A DNA stretch of 64,000 nucleotides from Aphis gossypii (GCF_020184175.1 NC_065533.1:43748351-43812350); one strand, 5' to 3'. Positions 39,862-53,566 are shown, counted from the stretch's first letter. Numbers and translations: made by a program. Notes: a model not told the origin generated them from the sequence alone.

Positions 39862-42800
39862 CTAAAACAATTTTTACAACAAACATGACATACAATTTTT
39901 CGAAACTTGCATTTTAAATATTTAAAAAATCAGTTATTATTGGTATACATAATATATTGTACCTATCACGAGAAATATAGAAATTTTAGGAATTGTAATA
40001 AAGGACCTATCAATTTTTTTTTTAATATTAAAATTATTATTTTAAGATTCCAATATTTCTCACAATGACAAAGCCATTTATGCACTGCCCTGAATTCTGA
40101 GGTCAGTTTAAATTGAATCAAATAATTATAAAAAAAATCAATGGCCTTGGATTGAACGTTAAATAGTTTGATATACATAATAATACTGTTGGAATTATAA
40201 CATTTGGGTAGATCACTATCCATATAAAACTTTGTGTTTAGACTTTTAGAGTAAGCCACTCAAGTGTAGTTGCACAATTTCTGGTTGACTTTGCAACCCT
40301 CAGTATATTAATAGTGGTTTATGTAAGAACAAATAAAAATATATATATTATTTTGTATTTTATTTAATAAAATTTTATATGATATGTTTATCGCTTATTT
40401 TAAAAGTCATAATAGTAGTAAACATAATATACTATTAGGTATTTTTAGAACACTACGGTTTTTTTTTTATATATTTTTTTTTTACTTATTGAAATTAAAT
40501 ATAATAACATAATAAAATACAAATATTATTTTATATATAAATATAAAATAATAATATTTTAAATTTTTAATATATTTATATAATAACGTATTAAATACCA
40601 TCAATTATGTCAATATTTAAATAAAGCAAGTATAATAAGTATATAGATACGTTAAATGTTATTATGTTCTCAATACTATACCTATACTAAATAAGGTAGG
40701 TACATCTGGTCATTCTTACATATTTTAATTTTAATAATTTTTTTCTCCTTTTTTTAATATAAAATTTGAGATTTATGAAGAGAAAATGAATATGGTACAA
40801 TTTGAATACCAATTAAACTTAAAAAAAATTTAATAATGATAAGGTTAAAATACGTAAATTAGTTATTTAAAAACGTTTCCAGTATATTTTTAATATAACC
40901 ATATAGAAAAGCAAGTTTATCAAAGAAAAAGTATATACGTAATGATATTATGCTAATTTTAATTAAACCCTATTAATCGGTTCTGAGTTTCTAGCGTAAT
41001 CGACAAACTTGACTTTTTATTATTTATCGTACAAGACCAACGAAGTACAAAACTCTACATTTCTGATACGAGTAAATAAATACTAAAATATTAGGTAATA
41101 AGTATACTACTAATTTTGGGTTAATTGTATTATTGAAATAACAATTACTTTGTATAAATTAATAATTTTCATGGGCATATTTTTTTCTTTCATCAAATAT
41201 TTAATACAAAATATATTTTAATAGTGTTAATAAAGTAGAAACCGTAACAATATCGTTTATATTTATTTTACTGCTAATTAAAATTAAATAATCATGATTA
41301 AAAGAAGTTGGTCTTTTATAAATTTATTTGTATTTTTTAAAAAGGTACATTTTTTTTATTTATTAGTTCAAAGATGTCTTACTTGAAATAGATGCAAAAT
41401 GAAAAGGAAAAGAAATTGTAATCCTACACAGCAATCATAGTTGTAAACTATTATGAAATAAATCTTACTTTAAAATCCACCAATAACATATTTAATTAAA
41501 TTTTCAAGTTTTTACCAAGAGAAAAATGCTTTATCGACATTTATAGAACATTTAAAATAGCCCAAAAATGTCAAAGTATTAAGACAAAGATTATTTATGT
41601 TTTGAAAAATGATAGTTATTTTTAATTTTGATCTCTCAAAAGTACCAAATAGATTTATTTTACTATCACCAGCTAAGTAAATTGAAGTTAAAAATTAAAT
41701 CATTTTTTTTATAATCATACAAAAATAAAAATAGGTATAAATGTTTTGTATTTTAGTTTAAATAAATCAAACTGATTGAGTTTAATAATATTATAAAATG
41801 TCATAAAAAATGTTATAAGAAAAATAATAGGTAGGTTTATGTATTGGATAAAATATACTTTTAAGTGTAAACACTATAAACACAGAATACAAATAAATAT
41901 TATACATTTTTTTTCAAAGTCTTTTATTTGTTGATTCAATAGAAATACTACACAATTAAACTTTACTTTTGTGTTGATATATTTTACTCAGAATATATAC
42001 TTACTATACCTACATATAAATGAAAGTAGTTCATTAAGCTGGTAGTGAGGGATACTGCAATTCCATTTGGTATTTCATAACAACACAAGGAGCCTCCCGG
42101 AACCTTACTAGTACTTAAATACCTACTATTTCAAAGATATGTGTATCGTTTGTTATTTAATTAATTAATTATTATGTGCAATACTTGTAATACTTATAAC
42201 CTTTATAATTCTCATAGTATATTTGACATAGTATGGCATATCTAATTATAAGTGGTTTATTAATTTTTCAATACTAGAGTATTTAATTATATATTTTGTG
42301 CATTTTTGCGTCTGTGTTTTATTTTACATTGAAGACTATTATTCACTTACAAAATGCAACGATTCTTTCTAAAATACTATAACGAATAACTTCTTTGTAT
42401 ATGACATTCTCCAGCTACTTTGCACAACGTTTATAGCATTTGTGTGCACTCAAATGATGACAAAGCTAGTATTTTTGCTATCACCTTATTGATACTTTCA
42501 AACTATGTAACACCATTTTTATTTCGGATAAAAAGTAACTTAGTTGAACTCACTTTTATATATGCCCCCTCTTCAAAAAAAAAAAAATACACTTCTTTCC
42601 AACTAAGGTCCAATATACAATATTTAAATTCCAATTGAAAAAGTTTCAGTAATACTACGTACTTAAGTTATTAATAACTGCAAAAATACTCCACAAACTC
42701 CCAAAAAAAGTAAATTATATTCTTAATACACACGTTAATTATTAAAATACAATAGATTCAATGCTTAGTTTATCTTACTACTTTGTACTATGACAATTTA

Positions 42801-45800
42801 ATATCGTCATATTATTCTTCTTCAAATCAAGAAATCCACTAGACTATTCATCATCATATAAGCATATTAACCTAACCACTACTCAATTAACAATCTTGAC
42901 ATTTATGTTTAAAAAAATTGAAAAAATCCTATTAGAAGATTACTAAGTATCGTAAAAGTATTAATGAATCCATAATTTGGTTTTCAAAATAAAAACGCAA
43001 GTCTACGCAATCCATCAAATTTAACATACAGTTGACAAAATATTTTTTGAAGAAAAATAATACAATGTTGGCGCCTTCTTAGATGTTTCATAAATGTTAG
43101 ACAGTATATTTGTATAACACAAGCATCTTGTTTTAATTAAAACTTATTCTACCACTTATCTATGTACTTTATCATTAAATCATATTTGGAAAATCGTTAT
43201 TATCAGTTCGTTATGATGCATCCACTTCTTCACCAAAAACAATTAATACAGTTACCCCTCCTCTAGTGTGTAATATCTTCATATCTGATCCACTCGCTCT
43301 ACCTATTTCTTTTATTTGTAGATTGCAGATGATTAAGCTATAACAGATAATAATTATGATTTATGATGCTTACACTGCTTTCCCTCATATTTTATACATT
43401 TTGAAAAATATTAAATGGAGTTAGATGTAGAACCAAATTAAATCAGATCCATATAACGCATCTTCACTATTCATCGGACAAAAATTCATTTCTAGTCCTA
43501 AATGAACTAAACTTATCAACTGCGCAATGGTATCTAATATTTAGGGATTACTATAAATCATCTGTTATGTATATTCTGTAATAGATCTATGCAACAAACT
43601 TTTTTCGTTAAACTATCATTTCAGTCTCTTTCACTTCTAGAATACTTCTAGTCACTCATAATATATCATCTAAACCCCTATAATCTTAATTTTATTTTTA
43701 TGAATTTTGACACACCATATCTTATTATTGGTATCTTCAAAAATTTAGAATCGATATTATTCAACATATTTAATCCATAATTGTTTGATCTGTAACTAAA
43801 GAGCTATTTGTCACTCCAACCTAAATTAAATATCTTAAATCATATAAAGCCTCTGTTTAAATATATTGATATCTACAAATATACAGCTACCATGCTAACC
43901 TAAAAAAACTGCTAACTCAATAGGTAGTATATTGGTTCCAAATTTTCAACGTTTTTTTTTTATTATTATTACGGGTTGGCTTTGAAACCACTAATAAAAT
44001 CACCATGTTTTTTTTTAACTATAGAAGACACCAAGGGGAAAGTTTTAGACATTTCATTTCGATATTTTTATATACAATAGAAATATTAAGATTAATAAAT
44101 CATTACAAAAAGCCCACATTTCCTAGCGAAATCTATAAATTGAATCAACAAACTTGTCGGGTAGCTGCAGTTAGTTGAATTCTTGTACTAACAAATAAAT
44201 AATCATATTTGTTCATGGGAATTTTATTATTATTTGTTATATAAAAATTGCGTATGATTTTAATTTTTTCATTGTTATATAATTTTGTTGCGTTATACTT
44301 ATCAGAAAAAAATGTTGCTAAAAATATCCCGAACAATAAATACAGAGGTATTATATAAATATATTATATTTATATATAAATAACTGTGTAAATATAAAGA
44401 TTTTTAATGAAAAAAGACAAGCCGGAAATGAATTGAAGCACCAAGAAATGTTTGTTTTTTTATTATGATTAATTAATTGGTTACTTTTATTTTACTATGA
44501 ATTAAAGTACAATAAACCAGGGGCACGTTGATATAGCACCACATTTTATGTTTATTCATTTTTTTCCAGTGTGAAATTAAGGGATATAACTAGTATTATT
44601 TATATATATGCATGTTACTTAAATATCTATATCTTCAAGCTCGTATTAAAATAATTTTGGGTCCAAGGTCAAATAATTTTAGGGGCCCATAACCATAATT
44701 AAAATTTTGATGACACAAAAATAAAACTATTTCAGACAAAAAAATAAATATATTTATAAATTTATTTCTTACTTTTTTTAAATCCAGAAATAAAATTGTT
44801 ATTTGTATAAATAATTTTTTCTTGATTTTTGGGAAGCAAACTCTTTAATTATATCCTGGGTATTAATTACCTCCAAAACATCACTCTCTGTACACAAAAC
44901 CATAAAACTATTTAAATTTTCTTGAAAACTGTTTGTTCTATACTTGTTTTTTATACGAGCTTATTTGGAGAATGCTCTTTTAGCCGAACAATTTGCAATA
45001 GGTATGGTATAGCTTATATAAAACGTTAATGTATTATAATAATAATGATATAAGTTTATATCATTGCAAATCTTTGTATTTTATCTTATATAAACCAGTG
45101 TACATGTTTCTTTTGATTTACAAAATATACTATTATTACTATATCCATATATTTCTGATTTAATAATAAAAATGTACTATTCAAAAAGGGCCTACTATTG
45201 TTTAATATTCGTTGTGGGCCCGGAGCCATGTCTCCCTCTGCCCCCCTCCTTTAAACCGGGCTTGTATATCTTAATACTTAGTTTATACTTTATAACACTA
45301 TTAATAATTTTAAAATGCAAATGCGATAAATATTATTGATCATCTATTATAGTAGTATATTTTACTATAATTATAACTTAATATGTGTTGTTCATGTATT
45401 AATTTAGTATTGTTATTTTGACGTTTTTTTAAGTACTTTGTAAATATGCATTTTAAAATACATAAAATTACATGTCTCTGCATACGTTTAAATTATTAAT
45501 AATAGTTTTTTTTATGACTATAAAGATATCTACTGTTGAATTTTATATTTTATAACTGAAAAATAATGTTAATAGGAAATTACATTTAGATAGGTGTACC
45601 CAGTATTTTTAATGCATTTCGAGTGCATCTTCATTAAAGTTGAGTTTAACAAAGAATACAACTGGTACTCATCATCATTATTATTCATTAGTAATCCGAT
45701 TATATTGTTTATGTTATACGAGTTGAAAAATTAAAATAAATAATTTTAACTCGTTAAATTATACTAGAAATCATTACAATTAGGTACATATACAATATAC

Positions 45801-48800
45801 ATACATCCTATTTGGTTCTATATTATATTAAAACCATTTTGAAGTATGGTATATGTCAATTTCATTTTATTATTATTTTTTTTGAATAAAATATTATTTG
45901 ATAAATAATAATATGTAATTTTGTCCATTAAATGTACAGATATTAATGTATACCAAAATAATTTCTTTTTGCTAATAAATTATTTAAAATTGTTTATACA
46001 TACTCTATTTCTCAATTTTTCTTGCATAAATGGTTTAAATACGGCAAACACCATGTTGAATATGTACGGTTGATTTATGATATGCACTTCTTTAAGTCTT
46101 GCTGGCATTGAATACTGAAACATAATGTTTTAGTAAATTAATAAATTATAATATAATATAAAAATATATAACGTGAAAATCAACATTATGTCTGTAACAT
46201 AAATGAGATAATACCTAATTAATAATTATTAATATTGAGTATTGTAAGGAAAAAAACCTAACACAACGTTCATTATAATATACAATATACTGTATATATA
46301 AAATATTATATTATTCGTATAAATTTATGTTGTATCAATTAAAGGCATTTTAGTTTATATTTAATCTTGCATAATTTTGTATTTTACTCTGAGATTAGTT
46401 ATTACTCTACTATAGTATAAGTACTCAATTAAAACATTTTTCAGATCCAATTTGTTAATAATATAGGTAGGTTATAATAATTGTTTTAAAAATTGTTAAA
46501 TTAAAATGATTGATATTGACTTTTATATTTTATTTTAGTAAGGGTCGAAAATGAATGACAAAAATATTGGGTACAAACAACCAATTGCATTTTTTTTTTA
46601 TTTTTTACTCTTCTTAGTATTTAAAAAAATATATATTTAACAAATTTAGTTAAGATTAGTTTTTAAATTATTTTTTTTTCACTAAACCGTATGTCTTCAG
46701 TGCTCAAGAAACCTTTGTAGCTTATAAAAATACGTGAAAAAAGTATGTATACATATAATGTTATAACTTATAATATAAAATCCATGTTATACAACGTAGG
46801 TGTTAAACATGGATACTACAGCAAAATTATTTTTCTGAAAAATTTGGTATATTTTTATTAATAAATTCGTAGAATATAATTTAAACTCTATTCGTCGGTA
46901 AATTGAAATCATTATTTTAAATTTAATAATTTTTTTTTTTATTAGTTTGTACCTATAGGTGCTGCCTTTGAATATATGTTTAGGATTTTAATTACGAAAA
47001 ACAATTTATACTAAAATTTTATTTATAAAACTTAAATCAACAAATTATTTATTATATCATCACGAATAATAATAATCTAGAATGAAATTTTATTGCTTGA
47101 ATATTATAATCTCGGTTAGGATTTTTGTTAATAATATAATGCAACGTATCATTATAACACAGTATAATAATGATCTCAATTTTTCATTATTTAATATAAG
47201 TCTTATAATTAATTATTATTCATAATAATTGTATCGATAAACATGTGCTATTTTTATATTTAGCTTTTTCATACTTAATTAACAATAATATATTATATTA
47301 TACGGATTATATCATTCAACACGACTCTCAAATGAATAAATAATGTTATAGTGGTGAGAGAATTTGTCCGAGTTTTTTTCATTCATTGTTTGCATAATGA
47401 AATGGGACCATTAGATTTTATAGTCTTATTAGATTACATTACGAAATAAAAGAACTAAAATAAATTGTACAGTTTTATTCTTAATTGCTTCGTTATTTTA
47501 CCAAAAAAGAATCAAAAGTTTTTATGCTTATAGTTAAGATTGGTAAATATAAATGTACCATGTTAGAAATTTGACATGGTTATACTAATATTATTATTTT
47601 TTATCATTACATTGCATTATGTACAAACAACTTAAATGTTGCAAACATTTAATTTAACCATTTTCTGTGGTATTTAATTAATCGAATTGTTCAATATTCG
47701 TAACACAGTTAACATAGGTATTTAATTTTTATAGTAATATGTATTTAACACTAAGTTATAATGAGTAGTGTGATAATTATGATTAATAAAGTGTTCGAAA
47801 CTGTATTTCAACAAGTTTTCCGAGATAGTGGACAAAAAAATTAAATCATTGACATGTCACGGGGAAATATTCCTTAAATAATAATATATGTTTTTGATTA
47901 TTAATATGTATTTTATATAAAAAAAAAAATAACAGCAACCAATAATTATTTGCTTACAGTAATGAAATTACTTATTAGTTAATAATCCATACAATTATTA
48001 ATACACTATTTTAATGGAAAGGTACTTTTACAAAAAAACTTATGAAAATTCTTATGCAATATTTAATTTTAAATGGAACGTGCTTTTCTCATACATTAAT
48101 ATATTATTTAAAACATTAAGTTATGAGAAAAGTGTGGTTTTCAATTAAAATAATTTCAGTACCAGAATTTTTTTGAATATTTATGATCAAAATATTATAA
48201 TAAAATGGATTAAGTCATATTCAAATTAATTTTTGACGTATAACAATAAGAATCACATGCGATCAGTTGTGCAATGAGATGGGAACAAAACATTCGTCCT
48301 TACCTGTATCCAGTCCAAAACCATTTTAGCGAAGTTCGGTGTGAATTGCCAAACATGGTTAATAGTTAGACCAGCAAAGTCTACTAACAGCACAGTGCCT
48401 GACACTTGAGTTCTAGGCTCGAGAATAGCCGCTTCTATCACCAGCTCAACGCCACGAAATATCTCTGTCAGTGAGCAATCTTTAACTTTCCACCTCTCTA
48501 CAGGAATGCAAACAATTTATATAAAAATAAATACATTTCAGATCATGAGAATCTGTGTTAGAAAGTTACATAACATAACAAGTGGCAACAAATAGAATAA
48601 GTAAATATTAAATAATTCATAATTTGTTCATTGCTATCAGAAAAAAAATAATTAGAATTTACGCTAAGCAGCAGTGCATGCTATTTATTTTTTTGAACTA
48701 TGTATTTTCTATACGATTTCCAAATACAAATTAATAACAAAATATGTCATATCAACACAGTTTGTACTGAAAAAAAACTTATTTACTTCAGAAGATTTAT

Positions 48801-50055
48801 AAACTTTTAATAATAAATTAGCGTCTAATATTATAATTACATATAGTTTACCTATTATTATTCGTATTCATGTAAAAAACGAATATAATTTCTATTTAAA
48901 TACCCACTTTTAATTATAGTTATTATAGTTATTAAAATAAATGGTTACATTTAATTTAAAACTCTAAAATGTATCATATTTGTTTTTAAATTAAATTAAA
49001 TACAATATATTCGTAAAATAAAATTGGCTTAACTGACTTAGTACAGACTATTTTCTTACTTCAATATTTAGATATACATTTATTGTTTTTAATTTTTGAT
49101 TTAAAATTTTGAAATATACAACACAGTGAACTATCTAATCAGAATCATGGTCTCTAGAGACACATTACTCTGTCACTTCAGCATACGTATTTATTTGTAT
49201 TTAGTATTTACACATTTTAATTGATGTGTCAGTGGTCATTGGTGAATAATTTTACTTCCCAATGAGGTAAATAATATATTTTAAAATAAATATAATAGTT
49301 ATTTAGACGTACGTCCACATTCTGTGATTAATATCCGTCTTCCGTGTTGATCACGTGATGGTAAGACTGTAAGAATATTTTGCTCAAAAACGTTTTTTTC
49401 TAAGGTCGGTAGTAGATCATTGCAATACTTTGGATTTTTTTGTCGTAATTTGTACAAACATTTCACCTACAAAATAAACTGGGATTTTAATTTTAGTAAA
49501 ATTATACATTTATAAATTAAATGATAAATAAATAAAATGACATTATGCTAATAATTTATTCGAGTGTATTATATCTGAATATATAAAGTGATTAAAACCA
49601 TAATGTAAAATAAATTAACGTTACCAGTTAAAAGTGATAATGAATGAACATAAAATTAAATAAATTGTTTGATAACACGTTAAATGTCCTCTAAATTTAA
49701 CAAATTAAGATTTGTGTGTTCATCCTTGTTTTAAATAATTCCAAGAAAAACTCTCTTAATTAGTTTTTAAAATCATGCTGTATAATTTTTTAAATAAGTA
49801 CTTAATAAAACTCATTCAAGGAAACACAAATTAATATATTCAGACATAAAATTTCATTCCATTAGTTAATTATTTTTAGCTCTAGCATTATACTAGTATA
49901 ATGCATAATAATATTTTTGTTGGTAGATACATGCAAATTAAATAATATACTAACTCTTTTGAATGCACTCTCTGGATAGAATTTGCAAACCCTCAAGAAA
50001 GCCAACAAATACAGTTCTGTAGATTCGTCAGTAGGAAGGTAAAGTTTTTTCTCTT
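39711..50055 (-). CDS. CRAL-TRIO (Sec14-like) lipid-transfer protein, alpha-TTP/clavesin type, five internal exons
   Basis: Overview of the gene model: join of 50055-49955, 49466-49313, 48497-48304, 46114-46004 and 39861-39711 on the minus strand. It gives about 237 residues with consistent phases (1-0, 0-1, 1-0, 0-0, 0-1) and no stop. It covers the end of the CRAL-TRIO N helices and the CRAL-TRIO lipid-binding domain, from LPSRDQHGRRIL to KCLPTKYGG. Family members carry hydrophobic ligands such as tocopherol, retinoids or phosphoinositides between membranes in the cytosol; the ligand here is unknown. The basic stretch FKPFMQEKLRNR corresponds to the phosphoinositide-binding region of alpha-TTP (family knowledge). 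The 5' exon(s) with the start codon and the last coding exon remain unassigned. Insects have many paralogues of this family, so I give no symbol. Confidence 0.88.
44636..45264 (-). mobile_element. Internally deleted hAT transposon with 8-bp target duplication
   Basis: The ends are inverted matches: left CAAGCTCGTATTAAAA and right (reverse complement) CAAGCCCGGTTTAAAG, 12 of 16 identical. Sub-terminal GGGCCC-type blocks are also arranged symmetrically. The element is flanked by a perfect 8-bp direct repeat, TATATCTT, at 44628-44635 and 45265-45272. An 8-bp duplication is the hAT hallmark. At 629 bp it is far too short for a full transposase. It keeps only the C-terminal coding end, read on the minus strand, within an intron of the CRAL-TRIO gene on the same strand. 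Confidence 0.88.
44799..45008 (-). pseudogene. hAT transposase C-terminal (dimerisation) fragment
   Basis: A 70-codon reading frame on the minus strand runs TIPIANCSAKRAFSK, an in-frame TAA at 44963-44961, ARIKNKYRTNSFQENLNSFM, VLCTESDVLEVINTQDIIKE, FASQKSRKN and a terminal TAA. The I-A-N-C-S-A-x-R-A-F-S-K-x-x-x-I-K-N block followed by 'ER/ENLNS-x-x-x-L-x-x-ESD' is the conserved C-terminal dimerisation region of hAT transposases (ZMYM-like proteins). The internal stop and the loss of the catalytic part make it non-functional. Confidence 0.88.
46004..46114 (-). CDS. CRAL-TRIO gene exon: ligand-gate and membrane-contact region
   Basis: The acceptor is ATGTTTCAG|TAT at 46115 and the donor is AGA|GTATGT at 46003. 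The 111-bp phase 0-0 exon encodes YSMPARLKEVHIINQP, YIFNMVFAVFKPFMQEKLRN and R. PARLKxxHIINQPxIFNxVFxxFKPF is the typical block covering the hydrophobic gate helix and the basic lipid-headgroup contact region. Confidence 0.95.
46115..48303. other. Intron of the CRAL-TRIO gene (2.2 kb)
   Basis: AT-rich; I see no gene or mobile element in it. Confidence 0.6.
48304..48497 (-). CDS. CRAL-TRIO gene exon: core of the lipid-binding domain
   Basis: The acceptor is CCTGTAG|AG at 48498 and the donor is CAG|GTAAGG at 48303. The 194-bp exon runs from phase 1 to phase 0 and encodes RWKVKDCSLTEIFRG, VELVIEAAILEPRTQVSG, TVLLVDFAGLTINHVWQF and TPNFAKMVLDWIQ. The blocks EAAxLEPxTQVxG, DFxGL and HVWQFTPxFAKxxLDWIQ are strongly conserved in alpha-TTP-like proteins. 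Confidence 0.95.
48498..49312. other. Intron of the CRAL-TRIO gene (0.8 kb)
   Basis: AT-rich; nothing supportable seen. Confidence 0.6.
49313..49466 (-). CDS. CRAL-TRIO gene exon: linker and first strand of the lipid-binding domain
   Basis: The acceptor is TTTTGTAG|GTG at 49467 and the donor is C|GTACGT at 49312. The 154-bp exon runs from phase 0 to phase 1 and encodes VKCLYKLRQKNPKYCNDLLP, then the hallmark VLPSRDQHGRRILITECG that opens the CRAL-TRIO beta sheet. It joins the next exon to form a Gln codon (C + AG). Confidence 0.9.
49467..49954. other. Intron of the CRAL-TRIO gene (0.5 kb)
   Basis: AT-rich; nothing supportable seen. Confidence 0.6.
49955..50055 (-). CDS. CRAL-TRIO gene exon: N-terminal helical region
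   Basis: The acceptor is GTTTCAG|AA at 50056 and the donor is AGA|GTTAGT at 49954. GTTAGT is a weaker donor than usual, having T at position +3. The 101-bp exon starts in phase 1 and encodes EKKLYLPTDESTELYLLAFL, then RVCKFYPESAFKR. This matches the 'T-D-x-x-x-L-x-x-FLR-x-x-K-F-x-x-x-x-A' helix that precedes the lipid-binding domain. An upstream exon ending on one base is required. Confidence 0.8.
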
Positions 50056-53000
50056 CTGAAACACGAAAAAAAGCAAGTAGAGTTATAACAGTCATATTAC
50101 TTAGTATTATAATAAAGGCCTCAAAAAGTCTAAACTAAGACTATTTATTGGTTGTAAAACAAGTGCTAAGGCTCAGATAAATGTATGACATCATATTATA
50201 TGGTGTACAATTTCGCTAATAACTGCAATAACTATTAAGTATGTTATATAATATAATGTTCATGTAAAACAGTGCACACATCAACGGTAATATTATTAAA
50301 TTATATAATTATAAAAGCATATAGGTAGTTGTCTATATTATATTTTATTACAACCTATGTAATACTCACGGCACAAGCATTTTCCATGCGATCGTAACAC
50401 GATTTATTTGTTTACATTCGTAATTCATTGTATTTATTTACTCATTCATTGTACTGTAACAAATCAGCACTCTATGTTTGTGTGTAAGACTCCTCTATTC
50501 ATAACCGGGAAAAAAAATAAAGCTTACAAGTTACAATACGCACACGTATTGCGGTGTTTTCCCGTATTTTATGTGAGGATTTTTATGAAGAGAGCACATT
50601 ATACGACCAAAAGAATTGTAAAATATATATTGTTGTTAAAAATATACGTGACCTATAGTAGTGTATTGTATTCAATTGTGAATTTAATTTATTTTTAATA
50701 ATAATAATTTAATACGCATAATACGTTGATAAACATTTTTTTTTAAAAATGGTTGAGAAATAAAATTTTTGATATTTCAGACAAAAAATCGTTTTATATG
50801 AGCATAAAAACCGCATAAAACATAGTAGTAGAAAAATGTTTACTTAAAAAATATTTATGTGAAAAGGTATATACATTTACTAAAAATGGACAAGAGAAAT
50901 GTAATTTAAAATTAAATAAATATTTTAGAAAATTAATAATAGAAGTATATAATAAACTATCAAATATTTGAAAATATATTTTATTTGCTCGTTTTACGAG
51001 TATAACGAAATTAAAAAAAAAGTTATTTGTTTTACTATTTAAAACGTTTATGTGCTGATATTTTTTGTGTTGAAATTATTAAAAAGTATGCCAATTAATA
51101 AGCTAGTATATTTCATTTAGTGAAACATTACGAGTCATAATGACCTAAATTATAAGTTTTTGATTAAATTTGTTTCGATAGTGTTGTCCTGTGTTCAATC
51201 ATTTAAGTTACAGATAATTACCATAAATAAAATAAATGAACAATGGTTAAATTATTTTGCAGACTTCAATTTTAATTTTTTTTGAACAATTTTATTATAG
51301 AACAAAAAATCATTTCTATTGATTTCTATCTCATTTTAATTTAAGACTTATAGCTATAAATTTCATCCCAAATCGTATTTTATAAAATAACACGAAAAAA
51401 ATAAAATACTTTTTCGTTTAAAACACATTTTTTGTAGATCAAGTTTACCAGCAACTTGTAATATTAGTTAGTGAATAAAATATTGATTTTTAGTTATTGT
51501 AATACAGTATTTATTTGATACAAGTATATTTTCTATTATATGTAATATTTTAAAATACTATATTATTTTTCAGCTAGAATGTGCACAACACACACTCATT
51601 GAGCCGTTAATGAATGTTTATTTTACTGCAGTGTCATAAATATCGATAAAACAATATCAACCGTAAATTTGTATTTAAATCTTGGGAATTACAGGAAACG
51701 TATTAATTCTAAATCGTAAATCTGCAAAAATAATCGATTCATATAAAATAAAGTGCACAAACATATCTAATAAATATCAAATATGAATTCAATAAATACG
51801 CCAGCCAAAGATAGGAAATATTTCTTCACGTTATCAGAAAACTGAATTTGTTACTGCAAATGTCTGTATTTCATTTTTATTTTTATTTTTATTTTTTTTT
51901 AATAATATCATTCCAATTCCATTGAGACGACGATAGATTTCCCATTTTATAAACATCTAAAATATAGACTTGCACGTTCTTTAAAATAACCTCCTCGAAG
52001 TCGTTTAATAGGCTATAAAGGAAATACATATTTGAGATGTATGGCGTACCGAACTAGTAATAAAATCAGCAGTGCAATTTTAGTGCAACATTATGTCAAA
52101 ACTCACGAATGTTCATTAAAAGTTAACGACATGTTGTTAAACGGCCGAACCATCAAAAAATAGTTTTGGCACCATCGAAAACTATTTCATGGAATATATA
52201 CGTGTAAAAATCTGATGATAAATTCAATTTATGAGTTAGTAATGAGTATATCAGTGTCTCGAGAGAAGATACTTTTAAAACATACTCGCCTTAATGTGCA
52301 CGGAAAAAATAGATATATTTGTACAATATAAAATTTAACATTTCCTATGTATGCAATTTTCCATGGTGTTGCATGTTTATTATATTGCACTTGTACTTAA
52401 TGTATATAGAAATATTAACATAAATATAAACATATTATTTTATTGATATGTAAATTTCAATATATGGCCTATAAAATAAAATGAATTGGTAATTACACAA
52501 GATATACACACAAAATAACCACATAAATAGAGTAGAAATTACAACAAATTAAATAAGAATTTAGTATTGAAGTATATAATATATATATATATATATAGGT
52601 ACTGATTGCAAAGATGAATAAGATGAAAATAACTGCATTGTATTATTTAAAAACATTTTTATTTTTTAATAATAATTTATGTTGAATATTATAACGTGTA
52701 ATACAGCAATGTTTTCTTTTTTCTTTAACTGAAATTTTAAATTTTAAAAGAACCTCTTTTAAAAATCAATTCCAGTGAAGTCTAAACTGATGTCATTCGG
52801 AAATGTAGATATTATTTAACATTTTAAAAATAATTAGAGTATTTATTTTAAAGCACTTCCAGGAAGTATAAAAAAAAACGTCTTCGTATAATGCTTAATA
52901 CCCATCTGTATATATTTAATATTTAAAATGTTAAATGAAACATCTGATGTTTTTTTTTTCTGTTTTTGTTGTGATAAATGCTATTGGTTAAAATTAATTT

Positions 53001-53544
53001 AAAAAGACTATGTTGATGTTATTCAAACAACAAATAACTTATTTTATACCGGCAGCATTTACAGTTTTTGATTTTCTCACTCTTAAATAACTGAAAATTA
53101 TAATTTGTACGTTATGAATGCAACATATTCGTGGAATTAAACTTTAGGCGTTTTACTTCCGAGACTGCAGATTCTTCAGCAGCGCTCTTGTTCGCGTGCA
53201 TGATGTGTTGTATTTTTCTTCTATAGTTTCGGTCTGAATAAAGACGCGGGGAGACCAATACACTTGTTGTCAAACACACGCAGTAACAATAATTATTATA
53301 TAGCGCGTAGAATTTTAATATTTGGTATAACATTTTTTTTTTTTTTTTTACTACGGGGCGACAAGTCTTTAGACTTTTGACATATTTGACGGCATTCAAC
53401 CCCATGCCACGATCTCGTTTTCTAGAAACCATAAAGTACCTCTACGCGTAATTTTATATATGCATACAATGTATATTATTATGTTTACGTACACACACAC
53501 ATACACATAGTTTACTAGAGGATAATAAAATTATAACGTTTACT

Positions 53545-53566
53545 AAAAAAAAAAAAAAAAAAAAAA
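53545..53566. repeat. Poly-A run, 22 bases
   Basis: An uninterrupted A22 run followed by ATAATAATAAA. I see no retroposed body next to it. Confidence 0.8.

Larger units (their letters stand above)
39862..46003. other. Intron of the CRAL-TRIO gene (6.1 kb) with a nested hAT remnant
   Basis: AT-rich intron. It holds the hAT element at 44636-45264 and a zone (about 42,400-43,950) whose plus strand is unusually pyrimidine/ATC-rich and may be old decayed coding DNA. The minus open frame at 39966-40259 (97 codons) and the plus frame at 42420-42638 show no known domain. Confidence 0.55.

Noticed and set aside
50368..50426. Possible upstream CRAL-TRIO exon ending at the GTGAGT donor near 50,367
   Set aside because: The in-frame peptide from the nearby ATG does not resemble the family, and the phase does not match the next exon.
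53112..53432. 106-codon minus frame and an internal ATG (M-H-A-N-K-S-A-A-E-E-S) as the CRAL-TRIO first exon
   Set aside because: The only nearby GT donor would leave phase 0, not the phase 1 needed by the 50055 acceptor. The upstream part is interrupted by a poly-A/T run.
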